From CAYTZH01 sp964442285 (GTDB lineage: Bacteria > Myxococcota_A > UBA9160 > JAFDET01), in contig CAYTZH010000007.1 of assembly GCA_964442285.1 (NCBI GenBank), positions 62,001 to 126,000 on the forward strand: a stretch of 64,000 bases of DNA, read 5' to 3'. Shown here piece by piece: positions 33,105-42,736 of the stretch. The translations under genes were made by a program, and so were the position numbers. Within the stretch, counting starts at the first letter, position 1. Every line of letters starts with the position of its first letter. Under the pieces are notes generated by a model. That model was given only the letters and a program-made list of their open reading frames with translations, did not search any database and was not told where the DNA came from.

Positions 33105-33287
33105 GCAACCCACCCTTCCTCGGCTTTTCTCGTCGCTATCGCCGGTGCGGTCAATCCGGGGAAGGCTCCAGAGGGCGTCTGGAGAACCCTCGCCGCGTCG
33201 TGGGCCGCGCTTCCGCGCGCCCTCGGGCGAGGCGTTTGGGCGCATCCAGCGGTCGCACTACAGTCCGGTGTCCCACCAGGAGGCCCC

Positions 33288-35147
33288 ATGTCTCTCCGCC
33301 ACCCGGCTCGCGCACTGCTCGTCTGTATGCTCGGAACGCTGCTGGCTGCGTGCGGCCGCTCCGGCGCGGCGATGGAGGAGGGGCCGCCCGCGGCCGACCC
33401 GGCCTCCCGACGGACGCCCGCGGCGGGACCGGTCGTGGGCTTCGTCTCGGGCTACGGCAGCCACGCCTGGCGGGGCATCCCCTACGCGGCGCCGCCCGTC
33501 GGAGACCTGCGCTGGCGGGCACCGCGGCCGGCCGAGCCGTGGACCGAGGAGGTGGCGGCCCTGGAGCCCGGCGCGCCCTGCACCCAGTACGCGAGCCCGC
33601 TGGGCGGGAGCCAGGCCGAGCCCGGAACGCTCGTGGGAGCCGAAGACTGCCTCGTCCTCGACGTCTGGGCGCCGCGCTTCGGACCCGACGAGGTGCCTAC
33701 GGGCGACGATCGTCTGCCCGTGATGGTCTGGATCCACGGGGGCGGCAACACGATCGGAGACACCGCCTTCTACGACGGCGGCAACCTGGCCGCCACCCAG
33801 AACGTGGTCGTGGTGGCGATCCAGTACCGGCTCGGGCCCTTCGGGTGGTTCCGGCACCGGGCGCTGCGCGGCGAGGGCACGACCGTGGCCGACCGCTCCG
33901 GGAACTTCGGCACCCTGGACCAGATCCAGGCCCTGCAGTGGGTCCGGGACAACATCGCTGTCTTCGGCGGCGATCCGGGCAACGTCACCATCTTCGGCGA
34001 GTCCGCCGGCGGGACCAACGTGTTCATGCTGCTGCTCTCGCGCCCGGCCCGGGGCCTCTTCCACCGGGCCATCGCCCAGAGCGGCGGCCTCGCCATCACG
34101 CCCGCCGACTACGGCGAGGACTTCGCCGACGCGCCGGTGCCCGGCAGCGAGAAGAGCTCGAACGAGGTCCTGATCTCCCTCCTGGCGGCGGACGGCACGG
34201 CGCCGGATCGCGCGGCCTCCCGCGACCACCTGGAGGCGCTCGACGACGAGCAGGTGCTCGCCTACCTCCGCGCGCGCTCGCCCGCCGAGCTCATGCAGGC
34301 CTACGAGGTCTGGGGCGAGACGGGCATGATCGAGGTGCCGAAGGTCTTCGCAGACGGCTACGTGCTGCCGCGCCAGGATCCCCTGGAGCGCCTCGCCCGG
34401 CCCGGCAGCTACAACGCGGTGCCGGTGATGCTCGGAACCACCCGCGACGAGAACAAGCTCTTCATGTCCTTCGATCCGCAGTACGTGCGGCGCTGGTTCG
34501 GTGTCTTCCCGCGACTCGTCGACGCCGATCTCTACGATGCCACCGCCGAGCACCGCAGCCGGATGTGGCGTGCCACGGGCGTCGACCTCCCCGCCCGGGC
34601 GCTGTCGGAGTCCCAGCCCGGGCAGGTCTTCTCCTATCGCTTCGACTGGGACGAAGAGCCGAACCTGCTCTGGATCAGCGATCTCTCCCGCATCCTCGGG
34701 GCGGCCCACGCCTTCGAGATCCCCTTCATCTTCGGCCACTGGGACCTCGGCAGCGAGGGCGACATCATCTTCAGCAGCGGCAACGAGGCCGGTCGCCTCG
34801 AGCTCTCGGCGCGCATGATGTCCTACTGGACGGAGTTCGCGCGCAGCGGGGATCCCGGCCAGGGCCGGGCGGGAGACCTGCCGCGCTGGGCCGCCTTCGA
34901 CGCCGACGGCGCCTTCCTGCACCTCGATACGGAGGCCGGGGGCGGGGTGCGCATGGCCGGCGGGGGGCCGCTGACCCCCGAGCACGTGCTGGCCGACGTG
35001 GACCGGGACGGCCGCCTGGAGGAGGCGGTCGAGCGCTGCCGCCTGCTCTGGCAGCTGGCGGAGTGGGACCGGGGCTTCTCCCGCGAGGGCTACGCGCAGC
35101 GCGGCTGCGCGGCCTTCCCGTACGACGAGTACCCCTGGGCGGGTTGA
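33288..35147 (+). CDS. Type-B carboxylesterase lipoprotein
   Basis: A 619-residue alpha/beta hydrolase of the type-B carboxylesterase/cholinesterase family. A lipobox LLAAC (residues 18-22) predicts a lipoprotein. Motifs follow the family order: WRGIPYAAPPVGDLRW, EDCLVLDVWAP, the oxyanion hole WIHGGGN, the nucleophile FGESAGG (about residue 244), the acidic residue in TTRDENKLF and the His in AAHAFEIPFIFG. It hydrolyses carboxylic esters outside the cytoplasm. ATG 33288 has a strong AGGAGG. The 183-base region upstream, shared with the divergent receiver gene, shows no clear promoter. Confidence 0.9.
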   Translation: MSLRHPARALLVCMLGTLLAACGRSGAAMEEGPPAADPASRRTPAAGPVVGFVSGYGSHAWRGIPYAAPPVGDLRWRAPRPAEPWTEEVAALEPGAPCTQYASPLGGSQAEPGTLVGAEDCLVLDVWAPRFGPDEVPTGDDRLPVMVWIHGGGNTIGDTAFYDGGNLAATQNVVVVAIQYRLGPFGWFRHRALRGEGTTVADRSGNFGTLDQIQALQWVRDNIAVFGGDPGNVTIFGESAGGTNVFMLLLSRPARGLFHRAIAQSGGLAITPADYGEDFADAPVPGSEKSSNEVLISLLAADGTAPDRAASRDHLEALDDEQVLAYLRARSPAELMQAYEVWGETGMIEVPKVFADGYVLPRQDPLERLARPGSYNAVPVMLGTTRDENKLFMSFDPQYVRRWFGVFPRLVDADLYDATAEHRSRMWRATGVDLPARALSESQPGQVFSYRFDWDEEPNLLWISDLSRILGAAHAFEIPFIFGHWDLGSEGDIIFSSGNEAGRLELSARMMSYWTEFARSGDPGQGRAGDLPRWAAFDADGAFLHLDTEAGGGVRMAGGGPLTPEHVLADVDRDGRLEEAVERCRLLWQLAEWDRGFSREGYAQRGCAAFPYDEYPWAG

Positions 35148-35216
35148 GCACCGAGGCCCGGTCGTCTTCGAGGCGAGGTCGGCTCCCCCGTGTCCCCGAA
35201 GTCCCCGTCGGCGGGC

Positions 35217-35232
35217 GGCGCGGTCCCGCGCC
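35217..35232 (+). terminator. G+C-rich hairpin after the esterase gene
   Basis: GGCGCGG and CCGCGCC form an inverted repeat in the 163-base gap between the esterase and the next gene. As RNA it would fold as a six-pair stem with a GTCC tetraloop. There is no T-tract, so terminator function is tentative. Confidence 0.3.
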
Positions 35233-35310
35233 TTCCGCCGGACCTGCCCCGGCCTACCCCGCCGGGCTCACGCGCGCCGCCGAGGTAGAATCCTCTCGGG
35301 AGGAAGCCTC

Positions 35311-36555
35311 GTGACGACATCCGCATCCGACTCCGGCCGCGAGCTCGACGTCCTGCTCTGGGGCGCCACCGGCTTCACCGGCCGCCTGGTGGCCGAGCAC
35401 CTGCTGGCCCGCCACGGGGCTGCCGGCTCCCTGCGCTGGGCCCTGGGGGGCCGCAACCGCGAGAAGCTCGAGCGCCTGCGCGCGGACCTCGGGACGGCGG
35501 CCGAGGCCCTGCCGCTGGTGGTGGCCGACGCCGACGACGAGGGCGCCCTGGCGGAGGTCGTCCCGCGCGCGCGGGTCGTCTGCACCACCGTGGGGCCCTA
35601 CGCCCTCTACGGCTCCAAGCTGGTGGCCGCCTGTGCCCGCAGCGGCACCCACTACTGCGACCTCACCGGGGAGCTGCCCTGGATGCGCCGCATGATCGAC
35701 GCCCACCAGAAGGAGGCGGAGGAGAGCGGCGCGCGCATCGTCCACAACTGCGGCTTCGACTGCATCCCGTCCGATCTCGGCGTCTTCTTCCTCCAGCGCG
35801 AGATGCAGGCGCGCCACGGCGTCGCCTGCGCCCGGATCCGCTACCGGGTCCTCGACTTCCGGGGCGGCTTCAGCGGCGGCACGGCCGCGAGCGGCATGAA
35901 CATGCTGGCCGAGGCCGCGGCCGATCCCGCCATCCGGCGGCTGATCGCGGATCCCTACGGCCTGAATCCGCCGGGAGAGCGCGGCCCCGACGAGCCGGAC
36001 CGCCTGACGCCGGCCCAGGAGCCGGACCTCGGCTGGACGGCGCCCTTCGTGATGGCCGCCATCAACACCCGGGTGGTCCGCCGCACCAACGCCCTGCTGG
36101 GCCATCCCTGGGGACGCGAGTTCCGCTACGACGAGGCGATCGTCACCGGACCCGGGCCCACGGGCTTCGCAAAGGCCGCGGCCGTGGCGGCGGGTCAGGC
36201 GGCCATGGCCGCGGGCGGCGGCCTCGGGCCGGTGCGGGGGCTGCTCGGCCGCTTCCTCCCCGAGCCGGGAACCGGCCCTTCGGCGCGTCAGCGCGAGCAG
36301 GGCTTCTTCGACATCCTGCTCCTGGGCGAGCACCCGACGGATCCGTCGAAGAACCTGAAGGGCCGCGTGCGGGGCGACCGCGACCCCGGCTACGGCTCCA
36401 CCTCCAAGATGCTGGGGGAGGCCGCGGTCTGCCTCGCCCAGGACGCGCTGTCCGTGGGCGGCGGCTTCTGGACGCCGGCCGCGGCCATGGGGGCGCCCCT
36501 GCTCGAGCGCCTCGGCGCCCACGCCGGGGTCGAATTCCGCATCGAGGCGGCCTAG
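35311..36555 (+). CDS. Saccharopine-dehydrogenase-like / trans-acting enoyl reductase-type protein
   Basis: A 414-residue Rossmann protein of the saccharopine dehydrogenase-like family. The nucleotide-binding loop is GATGFTGRLVAEHLL (about residue 18), followed by WALGGRNREKLE, TTVGPYALYGSKLVAAC and HNCGFDCIPSDLG. This matches the subgroup containing mycobacterial trans-acting enoyl reductases (Rv2449c/Rv2953-like), used in reduction of lipid enoyl chains. The reaction here is unproven. GTG 35311 has a GGGAGGAAG ribosome-binding site. The VWA protein gene follows eight bases downstream. Confidence 0.8.
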   Translation: MTTSASDSGRELDVLLWGATGFTGRLVAEHLLARHGAAGSLRWALGGRNREKLERLRADLGTAAEALPLVVADADDEGALAEVVPRARVVCTTVGPYALYGSKLVAACARSGTHYCDLTGELPWMRRMIDAHQKEAEESGARIVHNCGFDCIPSDLGVFFLQREMQARHGVACARIRYRVLDFRGGFSGGTAASGMNMLAEAAADPAIRRLIADPYGLNPPGERGPDEPDRLTPAQEPDLGWTAPFVMAAINTRVVRRTNALLGHPWGREFRYDEAIVTGPGPTGFAKAAAVAAGQAAMAAGGGLGPVRGLLGRFLPEPGTGPSARQREQGFFDILLLGEHPTDPSKNLKGRVRGDRDPGYGSTSKMLGEAAVCLAQDALSVGGGFWTPAAAMGAPLLERLGAHAGVEFRIEAA

Positions 36556-36563
36556 CCGGGCGG

Positions 36564-38705
36564 ATGCGGGGCTGGAGGGCCTGCGGGTGCGTCGGGCTCG
36601 GCCTGGCGCTCGTCCTGTTCCCGGCGCCCGATCTTTCGGCGCAGGCGGCGCAGGCGGCGCAGGCGGCGCAGGCGGTCGGGGCCCGGCCCGCGCCGCTCCC
36701 GGCCGTCGCCCAGGCCGTGCTTCCCCTGCCCGGCGCCGCGGCCCGGCCCGCGAGCGTCTTCTTCCTGGCCGTCGCGGCCGAGCCCGGCGCGGTGGCCGTC
36801 GGCGCCGCCCACAGCTTCGACCGCACCGAGCTCGCCGAGCTGGGTCGGCTCGAGCTGCGAATGGCGGGCGAGGTGGTGGCGACCTCGAGCCGCTTCTTCA
36901 CCCGGCCCGGCCGCGCCCACCACCGCCCGGGTGCGTCGATGCGCGAGGGCTTCCTGGTGTTCGCCCTCTCGCAGCGGCCTGTGGGGATGCGCCTGCTGGA
37001 GGTGGCCTCGCGCCCCCCGGAGCCCGGCGACCCCGTGCGGCTGCTCGGACCCGGCTCCGAGATCGTCGCCTCCCCCGAGATCCCGGGCGTGGTGGCGCGC
37101 AGCGACCCGGCCCAGCTCGACATCGATCTGGAGGGCGTGCCCGATCTGCGCGGCTGGGGCGGCGCTCCGGTCGTGGACGGCGAGGGGCGGGTGGTGGGCC
37201 TGCTCCAGTCCGCGCGACCGGCCGAGGGAGGCCTCCGGCTCGGCGCGGGTCCCATCGGCGGCGTGGTCGCGGCCCTGGCCGAGCCCTACGAGGGCGGGCT
37301 CGGGCGCCTGTTCGCCTCGCTCTCCCCGCCGGCCAGCGCGGCGACGGCCCTCGAGCGGCGCCGTCGCCGGGCCACCGGCTCGCCCCACGGCGACGTGTCC
37401 GAGCGCCTCGACCGCGCGCTCGAGGAGGCGCGGTCGCTGCCGCTCACGCCGCGCCCCCCGGCCCTCGCCCTCGAGATCGAGTACCCCGCCCCGGACGCCG
37501 TGGTGAGCGAGCGGTCCGGTGCCTTCCTGGCGGGCCGCGCGCGGGCGCTCTTCGAGGAGCGCCGGAGCTTCGAGCTGGTCATCGTGATCGACACCTCGGG
37601 CTCCACGGGCATGCCCGCGGGTGTCGACGTGGATGGCGACGGCCTCGTCGGCCGGCGCCCCGACGGCGTCGTCGACGCGGCCGGACCCGAGGCCAGCTCC
37701 GACCCGGGCGACTCGATCCTGGCCGCCGAGGTGGCCGCGGCCCGGCGCCTGCTGCGCGGCCTGGATCCCCGCATCACGCGGGTCGGTCTCGTGACCTTCG
37801 CCGGAGTCCCCGTGGCGGGCCCCGCCTCCGACGGCCGCGTGCCCATCCGGCGGGCGGCCCTCACCGTGGAGCCCCTGACCTCCGACTACCGCCGCGTGGA
37901 GCGGGCCCTGGACGAGGTCCTCGAAGCGGGCCCGGACGGGGCCACCCACATGGCGGCCGGCGTGCGCCAGGCCCGCCTCGAGCTGCTCGGGCTGGGCGGA
38001 GCGCTCTCGCTGCCGCGCCCCGAGGCCGAGAAGGTGGCCCTCTTCTTCACCGACGGCGTGCCGACCCTGCCCTACCACGGCGAGGGCGCCGACTCCGCCA
38101 ACGTGCGCGAGGTGCTCGAGGCCGCCCAGCAGTCCCAGCGCGCGGGCATCCGGGTCCACTCCTTCGCCATCGGGCCGGAGGCCCTGCTCGGGCCCGTCTC
38201 CACGGTGGAGCTCGCGGCCATCACCGATGGCATCTTCACGCCGGTCCGCCACCCGGGGCAGCTCGGCCCGCTGGTCGAGTCGGTGAACTTCGCCCGGGTC
38301 TCGGAGCTCCGCATCCGCAACCACAGCGCCGAGCGCGACGCCCACCGGGTGCGCCTGTTCGCCGACGGCTCCTGGGACGCCCTGGTGCCCCTGCGCACCG
38401 GCAAGAACGAGATCGAGGTGGTGGTGCGCTCCGAGGACGGCGCCGAGGCGAGCGTCCGGCGCACGCTCCACTACGCGCCCGGCAGCGCCCGGGCCTTCGT
38501 GCCGGCCGAGCTGGTGACCAAGCGCACCGAGCTGCTGCAGGAGCGCCTGCTCGACCTGCGGGAGGCCTCCGAACGGGTCCGGGCCGAGGAGGCGCGCCGC
38601 GTCCTGCTCGAGGAGATGGCGCGGGAGCGCGACGCCGCCGAGGCGCGCGCGGACCGCCAGCGCCGCGAGCTGGAGCTGGAGGTGGAGGCTCTCCCCGAGC
38701 GCTAG
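36564..38705 (+). CDS. Secreted VWA-domain protein with degenerate trypsin-like domain
   Basis: A 713-residue protein. After a signal peptide (cleavage near LSAQA, residue 27), residues ~60-235 look like a trypsin-fold domain. The His motif AAHSF (H83) is kept, but the nucleophile motif GDSGGP reads GWGGAP (197-202), so the Ser is lost. A VWA domain follows with an intact MIDAS start DTSGS (343-347), interrupted by a calcium-loop-like DVDGDGLVG. The end (~620-713) is a charged coiled coil. Such proteins usually act in periplasmic or surface protein-protein assembly. The ATG starts eight bases after the reductase-like gene. Confidence 0.75.
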   Translation: MRGWRACGCVGLGLALVLFPAPDLSAQAAQAAQAAQAVGARPAPLPAVAQAVLPLPGAAARPASVFFLAVAAEPGAVAVGAAHSFDRTELAELGRLELRMAGEVVATSSRFFTRPGRAHHRPGASMREGFLVFALSQRPVGMRLLEVASRPPEPGDPVRLLGPGSEIVASPEIPGVVARSDPAQLDIDLEGVPDLRGWGGAPVVDGEGRVVGLLQSARPAEGGLRLGAGPIGGVVAALAEPYEGGLGRLFASLSPPASAATALERRRRRATGSPHGDVSERLDRALEEARSLPLTPRPPALALEIEYPAPDAVVSERSGAFLAGRARALFEERRSFELVIVIDTSGSTGMPAGVDVDGDGLVGRRPDGVVDAAGPEASSDPGDSILAAEVAAARRLLRGLDPRITRVGLVTFAGVPVAGPASDGRVPIRRAALTVEPLTSDYRRVERALDEVLEAGPDGATHMAAGVRQARLELLGLGGALSLPRPEAEKVALFFTDGVPTLPYHGEGADSANVREVLEAAQQSQRAGIRVHSFAIGPEALLGPVSTVELAAITDGIFTPVRHPGQLGPLVESVNFARVSELRIRNHSAERDAHRVRLFADGSWDALVPLRTGKNEIEVVVRSEDGAEASVRRTLHYAPGSARAFVPAELVTKRTELLQERLLDLREASERVRAEEARRVLLEEMARERDAAEARADRQRRELELEVEALPER
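36639..36674 (+). repeat. Four tandem copies of a 9-bp unit
   Basis: GCGCAGGCG is repeated four times head to tail, encoding an AQA-type tripeptide run just after the signal peptide of the VWA protein. Copy number could vary without changing the frame. Confidence 0.9.
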
Positions 38706-39928
38706 CGGGCGTAGTGGCCCAGCACCTTGCGCACGGCGGCGATCACGTCGTCGGCATCGGCGTCGCTCATGCCGTGGAAGAGCGGCAGGCTGATCAGGGC
38801 GTCGTAGGCCGTCTCGGCCACCGGACACAGGCCGCGCCCGGTCCCGTAGTGCTCCCGGTAGTACGGGAACAGGTGCACCGGGATGTAGTGGACGTTCACC
38901 GCCAGCCCCTCGGCGCGCAGGGCGCGGAACACCTCGCGGCGGTCGGCCTTCACGGCGTCCGCCACGATCCGGATCGGGAACAGGTGCCAGGCGGGCTCCG
39001 CGTCGGGCAGGACCGTCGGCAGGCGCAGGCCCGGGAGGTCGGCCAGGGCGTCCAGGTAGCGGGCGGCGACCGCGCGCCGGCGCGCCAGGTTGGCGTCGAG
39101 CTTGCGGAGCTGCGAGCGGCCCAGGGCGCAGGCCACGTCCGAGAGCCGGTAGTTGTAGCCGAGCTCGGTCATCGCGTAGGTCCACTCGCCCGCCTCGCGC
39201 CGGGCGTTGGGGTCGCTCTCGATGCCGTGGGTGCGGAACCGGCGCAGCCGCCGCTCGAGCTCGGGGTCGTCGGTGGTGACCATCCCGCCCTCGAAGGTCG
39301 TCATGTGCTTGGCCGGGTGGAAGCTGAAGGTGGTCAGGTCCGCGAGGCTCCCCAGCGGGCGTCCCGCGAGCCGGGCCCCGACGGCGTGGGAGGCGTCGTC
39401 GACGAGCACGAGCCCGCGCTCCCGGGCGAGGCGGCGCAGGGCGTCGAGCTCGGCCGGGTGCCCGGCGTAGTCCACGGCGAACAGCGCGCGGGTGCGCGGG
39501 CCGAGCAGCGCCTCGACCCCGGCCGGGTCGAGGTTCAGGGTGTCGTCGCGCACGTCCGTGAAGCGCGGCGTGCCGCCCTGGTACACCACGCAGTTGGCGG
39601 TGGCGCAGAAGGTGAGGGCCGGGACGATCGCCTCGTCGCCCGGTGCGATGCCCGCCGCGAAGGCGGCCGCGTGGAGGGCCGCGGTGCCCGAGCTCACCGC
39701 CACGGCGAAGCGCGCGCCCACGGCGGCGGCGAAGTCGGCCTCGAAGGCCGCGACCTCCGGGCCCGTGGTCAGGAAGTCGGAGCGCAGCACCGCGACGACC
39801 GCCGCCACGTCCTCGTCGTCGATGCGCTGGCGGGCGTAGGGGAGGAGCTCGCGTCGCACCGGCTCGCCGCCGTGGAGGGCGAGGGCGTCGGGCGCCTCCG
39901 GGCCCGGGCCGCTTCGGCGCTCGCTCAT
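38702..39928 (-). CDS. pseC: UDP-4-keto-sugar aminotransferase, PseC-like
   Basis: A 408-residue DegT/DnrJ/EryC1 PLP aminotransferase. PYARQRIDDEDVAAVVAVLRSDFLTTGP near the start and the FHPAKHMTTFEGGMV segment with the PLP lysine closely follow PseC. PseC adds an amino group to the 4-keto sugar made by PseB during pseudaminic acid synthesis in the cytoplasm. The ATG overlaps the pseG stop by four bases (ATGA), so pseG and pseC are co-translated. The 3' end shares a CTAG stop with the convergent VWA gene. Confidence 0.85.
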   Translation of the reverse strand: MSERRSGPGPEAPDALALHGGEPVRRELLPYARQRIDDEDVAAVVAVLRSDFLTTGPEVAAFEADFAAAVGARFAVAVSSGTAALHAAAFAAGIAPGDEAIVPALTFCATANCVVYQGGTPRFTDVRDDTLNLDPAGVEALLGPRTRALFAVDYAGHPAELDALRRLARERGLVLVDDASHAVGARLAGRPLGSLADLTTFSFHPAKHMTTFEGGMVTTDDPELERRLRRFRTHGIESDPNARREAGEWTYAMTELGYNYRLSDVACALGRSQLRKLDANLARRRAVAARYLDALADLPGLRLPTVLPDAEPAWHLFPIRIVADAVKADRREVFRALRAEGLAVNVHYIPVHLFPYYREHYGTGRGLCPVAETAYDALISLPLFHGMSDADADDVIAAVRKVLGHYAR

Positions 39929-40971
39929 GCCACGGCCCGGCTCGCCATACGCGCGACGATACGGTCCCCGCCGGCGCCGTCAACGAGCTTGCGGCCCCGG
40001 GCCGACATCTCGGCGCGGCGGTCGGCCGAGGCCGCGAGCGCCGCGATCGCCTCGCGGCAGGACGCGGTCTCGTGCAGGGCCAGGGCGGCCCCCGCGGCGG
40101 TCAGGCTCTCCGCGACCCGCCGCTGGTTGTCCGCCACCACGAGCAGCACCGCGGGAACCCCCAGGAACGCCAGCTCGAAGCTCGTGGTGCCGGCGCCCGA
40201 GAGGGCCAGGTCGGCCTCGGCCATCAGGGAGGCCATGTCGGCCGGGTTCCGCACGGCGCGGGCCGGCGGCTGCAGCTCGGCCGCCGCCGCGGCAACCGCG
40301 TCCGCGTGGGGGCTGCTCCCGCCGACCACCACCGTGACCGCCAGCCCCAGGCCCGAGGTCGCCCGCAGCACATCGAGGGTCTTCCCCTCCGGGTCGCTCC
40401 CGCCGAGGGTGACGAGCAGGCGCGCGGGCGGGTCCGCCAGCGGACGCTCGACGCCGCGCCAGCGCCAGAACTCGTCCCGCAGCGGCGCGTAGCCCGGTCC
40501 GAGCAGCAGCTCGGTGCGCGGGTCGCGGTCCGCGTAGAGGGCCGGGTCGGACAGGGCCGTGTTCACGACCAGGTGCGCGTCGTAGCGGCCGGCGTGGCCA
40601 TAGTCGTCGAAGAGCAGCACCCGCAGCCCCGCGGCCACGAGACCCCGCTGCATGGGGGCGCCGAAGTGATAGCCGTCGAGGGCGACCCAGTCGGTCCGCT
40701 GCGCCCGGGCCAGCCGGGCGGTCGCCGCCGCGTCCTCGGCGTCGCCGGAGCCGGCCGGGAGCGCCTCGCGCGGAAAGCCGGCGCCCTCCACGCGCGCGGC
40801 GAGCGCCGCGGGGAGCGGGCCGGTGGCGAAGCGGGCCGCGCCGCCGGCCGCCCGCCAGGCCTGGGCCAGGGCGAGGGCGCGCATGACGTGGCCGGTGCCG
40901 CCGGCCACGCTTCCGTCGACCCGGAGGAGCAGGCGTCCGGGGGGCGGCCGTCGCGCGCGGAGCTCGTCCAT
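39925..40971 (-). CDS. pseG: UDP-sugar hydrolase, PseG-like
   Basis: A 348-residue GT-B-fold protein. The N-terminal GTGHVMRALALA motif contains the catalytic His of PseG. LVTLGGSDPEGKTLDVL and LSGAGTTSFELAFLGVP are the MurG-like nucleotide-binding blocks. PseG removes UDP from UDP-2,4-diacetamido-trideoxyhexose before condensation by PseI. ATG 40971 is chosen over the upstream ATG at 41031 because the family begins close to LLLRVDGS. The gene is the head of a pseG-pseC unit, divergent from the polysaccharide exporter. Confidence 0.85.
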   Translation of the reverse strand: MDELRARRPPPGRLLLRVDGSVAGGTGHVMRALALAQAWRAAGGAARFATGPLPAALAARVEGAGFPREALPAGSGDAEDAAATARLARAQRTDWVALDGYHFGAPMQRGLVAAGLRVLLFDDYGHAGRYDAHLVVNTALSDPALYADRDPRTELLLGPGYAPLRDEFWRWRGVERPLADPPARLLVTLGGSDPEGKTLDVLRATSGLGLAVTVVVGGSSPHADAVAAAAAELQPPARAVRNPADMASLMAEADLALSGAGTTSFELAFLGVPAVLLVVADNQRRVAESLTAAGAALALHETASCREAIAALAASADRRAEMSARGRKLVDGAGGDRIVARMASRAVA

Positions 40972-41126
40972 GGACGGCCCGGATCCTTCCGGGTCCGCTC
41001 CGGATCCGCAAGCGGGGAGGCCGACGCACACGGTCGCCCAGGCGCCCCGGGGGGCTTGCGACCGGCCGGGGAAGTCGGCACCGTTCGCACACCCTCCCGT
41101 CCGCCGACGCGAATCGAGCCCGAGCC

Positions 41127-41951
41127 ATGGAATCGACCTTCGGAAACCTGGTCTCCCGGCGGGACCTGCTCCGCGAGCTCACCCTGAGCGAGCTGCGCAG
41201 CCAGTCCCGGGAGACGAAGCTGGGCTGGATCTGGTGGATCCTGGACCCGGTCTTCATGATGCTCATCTACTGGGGCATCGTGGCGGGCATCTTCGGCCGG
41301 GGCGAGCGCTACGCGCCGTATCCCGTATTCGTGCTCTGCGCGATGCTGCCCTGGAAGCACTTCTCCACGGCGGCCGGCCAGGCCTGCAAGGTGCTCCGCA
41401 GCAAGGAGGCCCTGATCAAGTCGGTGCCGTTTCCCACCATGGTGCTGCCCGTCGCCCAGGTCTTCTCGGGCTTCTTGTACTTCGCCATCGGCATGGGCGT
41501 GCTCCTCGTCACCGCCATGGCATTCGGCCTGCCGCTGGGCGCCCCCCTGGTGCAGCTGCTGCCCCTCATGGCCCTGCAGGTGGTGATCGTGGTGGGCATC
41601 TCGCTGGTGCTGGCCTCCTTCGGGGCCCTGCTCTACGACCTGGTCGCCTTCGTCTCCTACGTGCTCCGGGTCGGGTTCTACGTCACGCCCACCCTCTACG
41701 GGGTGGACATGGTGCTGGAGCGGTTCACCCGGGGATCGCTCGAGGGAACGGTCGTGGCCGAGCTCGTGCCGATCGTCTACCAGCTGAATCCCTTCGCGGT
41801 GCTGATCACGGGCTACCGGGAGGCGATCTTCTACGGCCGCTTCATGGATCCCCAGAGCTGGGCCGTGCTCGGGATCGAGGCCCTGGTGCTGCTCGTGGTG
41901 GGCGTGCGGACCTTCCAGTACTACGACCGTCGGGTGATCAAGTTCCTGTGA
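41127..41951 (+). CDS. ABC-2 type polysaccharide/O-antigen export permease (Wzm/KpsM-like)
   Basis: A 274-residue inner-membrane permease with about six hydrophobic helices. ETKLGWIWWILDPVFMMLIYWGIVAGIF is the hallmark start of ABC-2 polysaccharide exporters (Wzm, KpsM, TagG). It moves an undecaprenyl- or lipid-linked glycan across the inner membrane. ATG 41127 follows the 155-base gap shared with pseG. Its stop overlaps the start of the ATPase gene (GTGA). Confidence 0.88.
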   Translation: MESTFGNLVSRRDLLRELTLSELRSQSRETKLGWIWWILDPVFMMLIYWGIVAGIFGRGERYAPYPVFVLCAMLPWKHFSTAAGQACKVLRSKEALIKSVPFPTMVLPVAQVFSGFLYFAIGMGVLLVTAMAFGLPLGAPLVQLLPLMALQVVIVVGISLVLASFGALLYDLVAFVSYVLRVGFYVTPTLYGVDMVLERFTRGSLEGTVVAELVPIVYQLNPFAVLITGYREAIFYGRFMDPQSWAVLGIEALVLLVVGVRTFQYYDRRVIKFL

Positions 41952-42703
41952 GCGCGGAGCCCCTCATCACCGTGGAGGACGCCGGTCTCTTCTACCGGCT
42001 CCACGCCCACAACCGCATGAGCATCAAGCGCATGCTCCTGCGCCGGACCGTGGAGACCCGGTCGCGGGTGCACTGGGCGCTGCGCAACGTGAGCTTCCGC
42101 TGCGACGTCGGCCAGACCGTGGGCGTGATCGGGCCCAACGGCGCCGGCAAGAGCACCCTGTGCCTGATGCTCTCGGGCATCCTCACGCCCGACGAGGGGC
42201 GGGTGCAGGTACGGGGGAAGGCCTCGGCCCTGGTCACCCTGGGCGCGGGTCTGAATCGCGATCTCTCGGGCCGGGCCAACATCTATCTCATGGCGGCCTT
42301 CCTCGGCATTCCGCGCAAGGAGATCGACGCGCGCTGCGAGTCCATCGTGGCCTTCACGGAGCTCGGCGACTTCATCGACGAGCCGGTGCGGGCCTACTCC
42401 ACGGGCATGAAGGCCCGGCTGAGCTTCGCGGTGGCCACCGAGCTGCGGCCCGAGATCCTGATCCTGGACGAGGTGCTCAGCGTGGGCGACCGTGCCTTCC
42501 GGGCCAAGAGCGAGCGCCGCATGAACGAGATGATGGAGCAGTCGAAGCTCATCCTCGTGGTCTCCCACGACGCCGAGTTCCTGCGCTCGATCGCGACCCA
42601 CGTGCTCTGGCTCGAGGCGGGACGCGTCCGGCAGTTCGGTCCGGCCGGCCCCACGCTCGAGGCCTACGAGAAGGCCGTCATGGGTCCGCCGCCCGCGGGC
42701 TGA
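41948..42703 (+). CDS. Polysaccharide/O-antigen export ATPase (Wzt/KpsT-like)
   Basis: A 251-residue ABC ATPase with Walker A GPNGAGKS, signature YSTGMKARLSF and Walker B ILILDEVLSVGD, the DEVLxVGD form being typical of polysaccharide exporters. It is short and lacks the C-terminal carbohydrate-binding domain of Wzt proteins that recognise terminally capped O-antigens, so it is closer to KpsT/TagH. GTG 41948 overlaps the permease stop. pseB follows 33 bases later on the same strand. Confidence 0.88.
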   Translation: MSAEPLITVEDAGLFYRLHAHNRMSIKRMLLRRTVETRSRVHWALRNVSFRCDVGQTVGVIGPNGAGKSTLCLMLSGILTPDEGRVQVRGKASALVTLGAGLNRDLSGRANIYLMAAFLGIPRKEIDARCESIVAFTELGDFIDEPVRAYSTGMKARLSFAVATELRPEILILDEVLSVGDRAFRAKSERRMNEMMEQSKLILVVSHDAEFLRSIATHVLWLEAGRVRQFGPAGPTLEAYEKAVMGPPPAG

Positions 42704-42736
42704 ACCCTGCGGGCCGACTCTTCAGGAGGACAGCGA

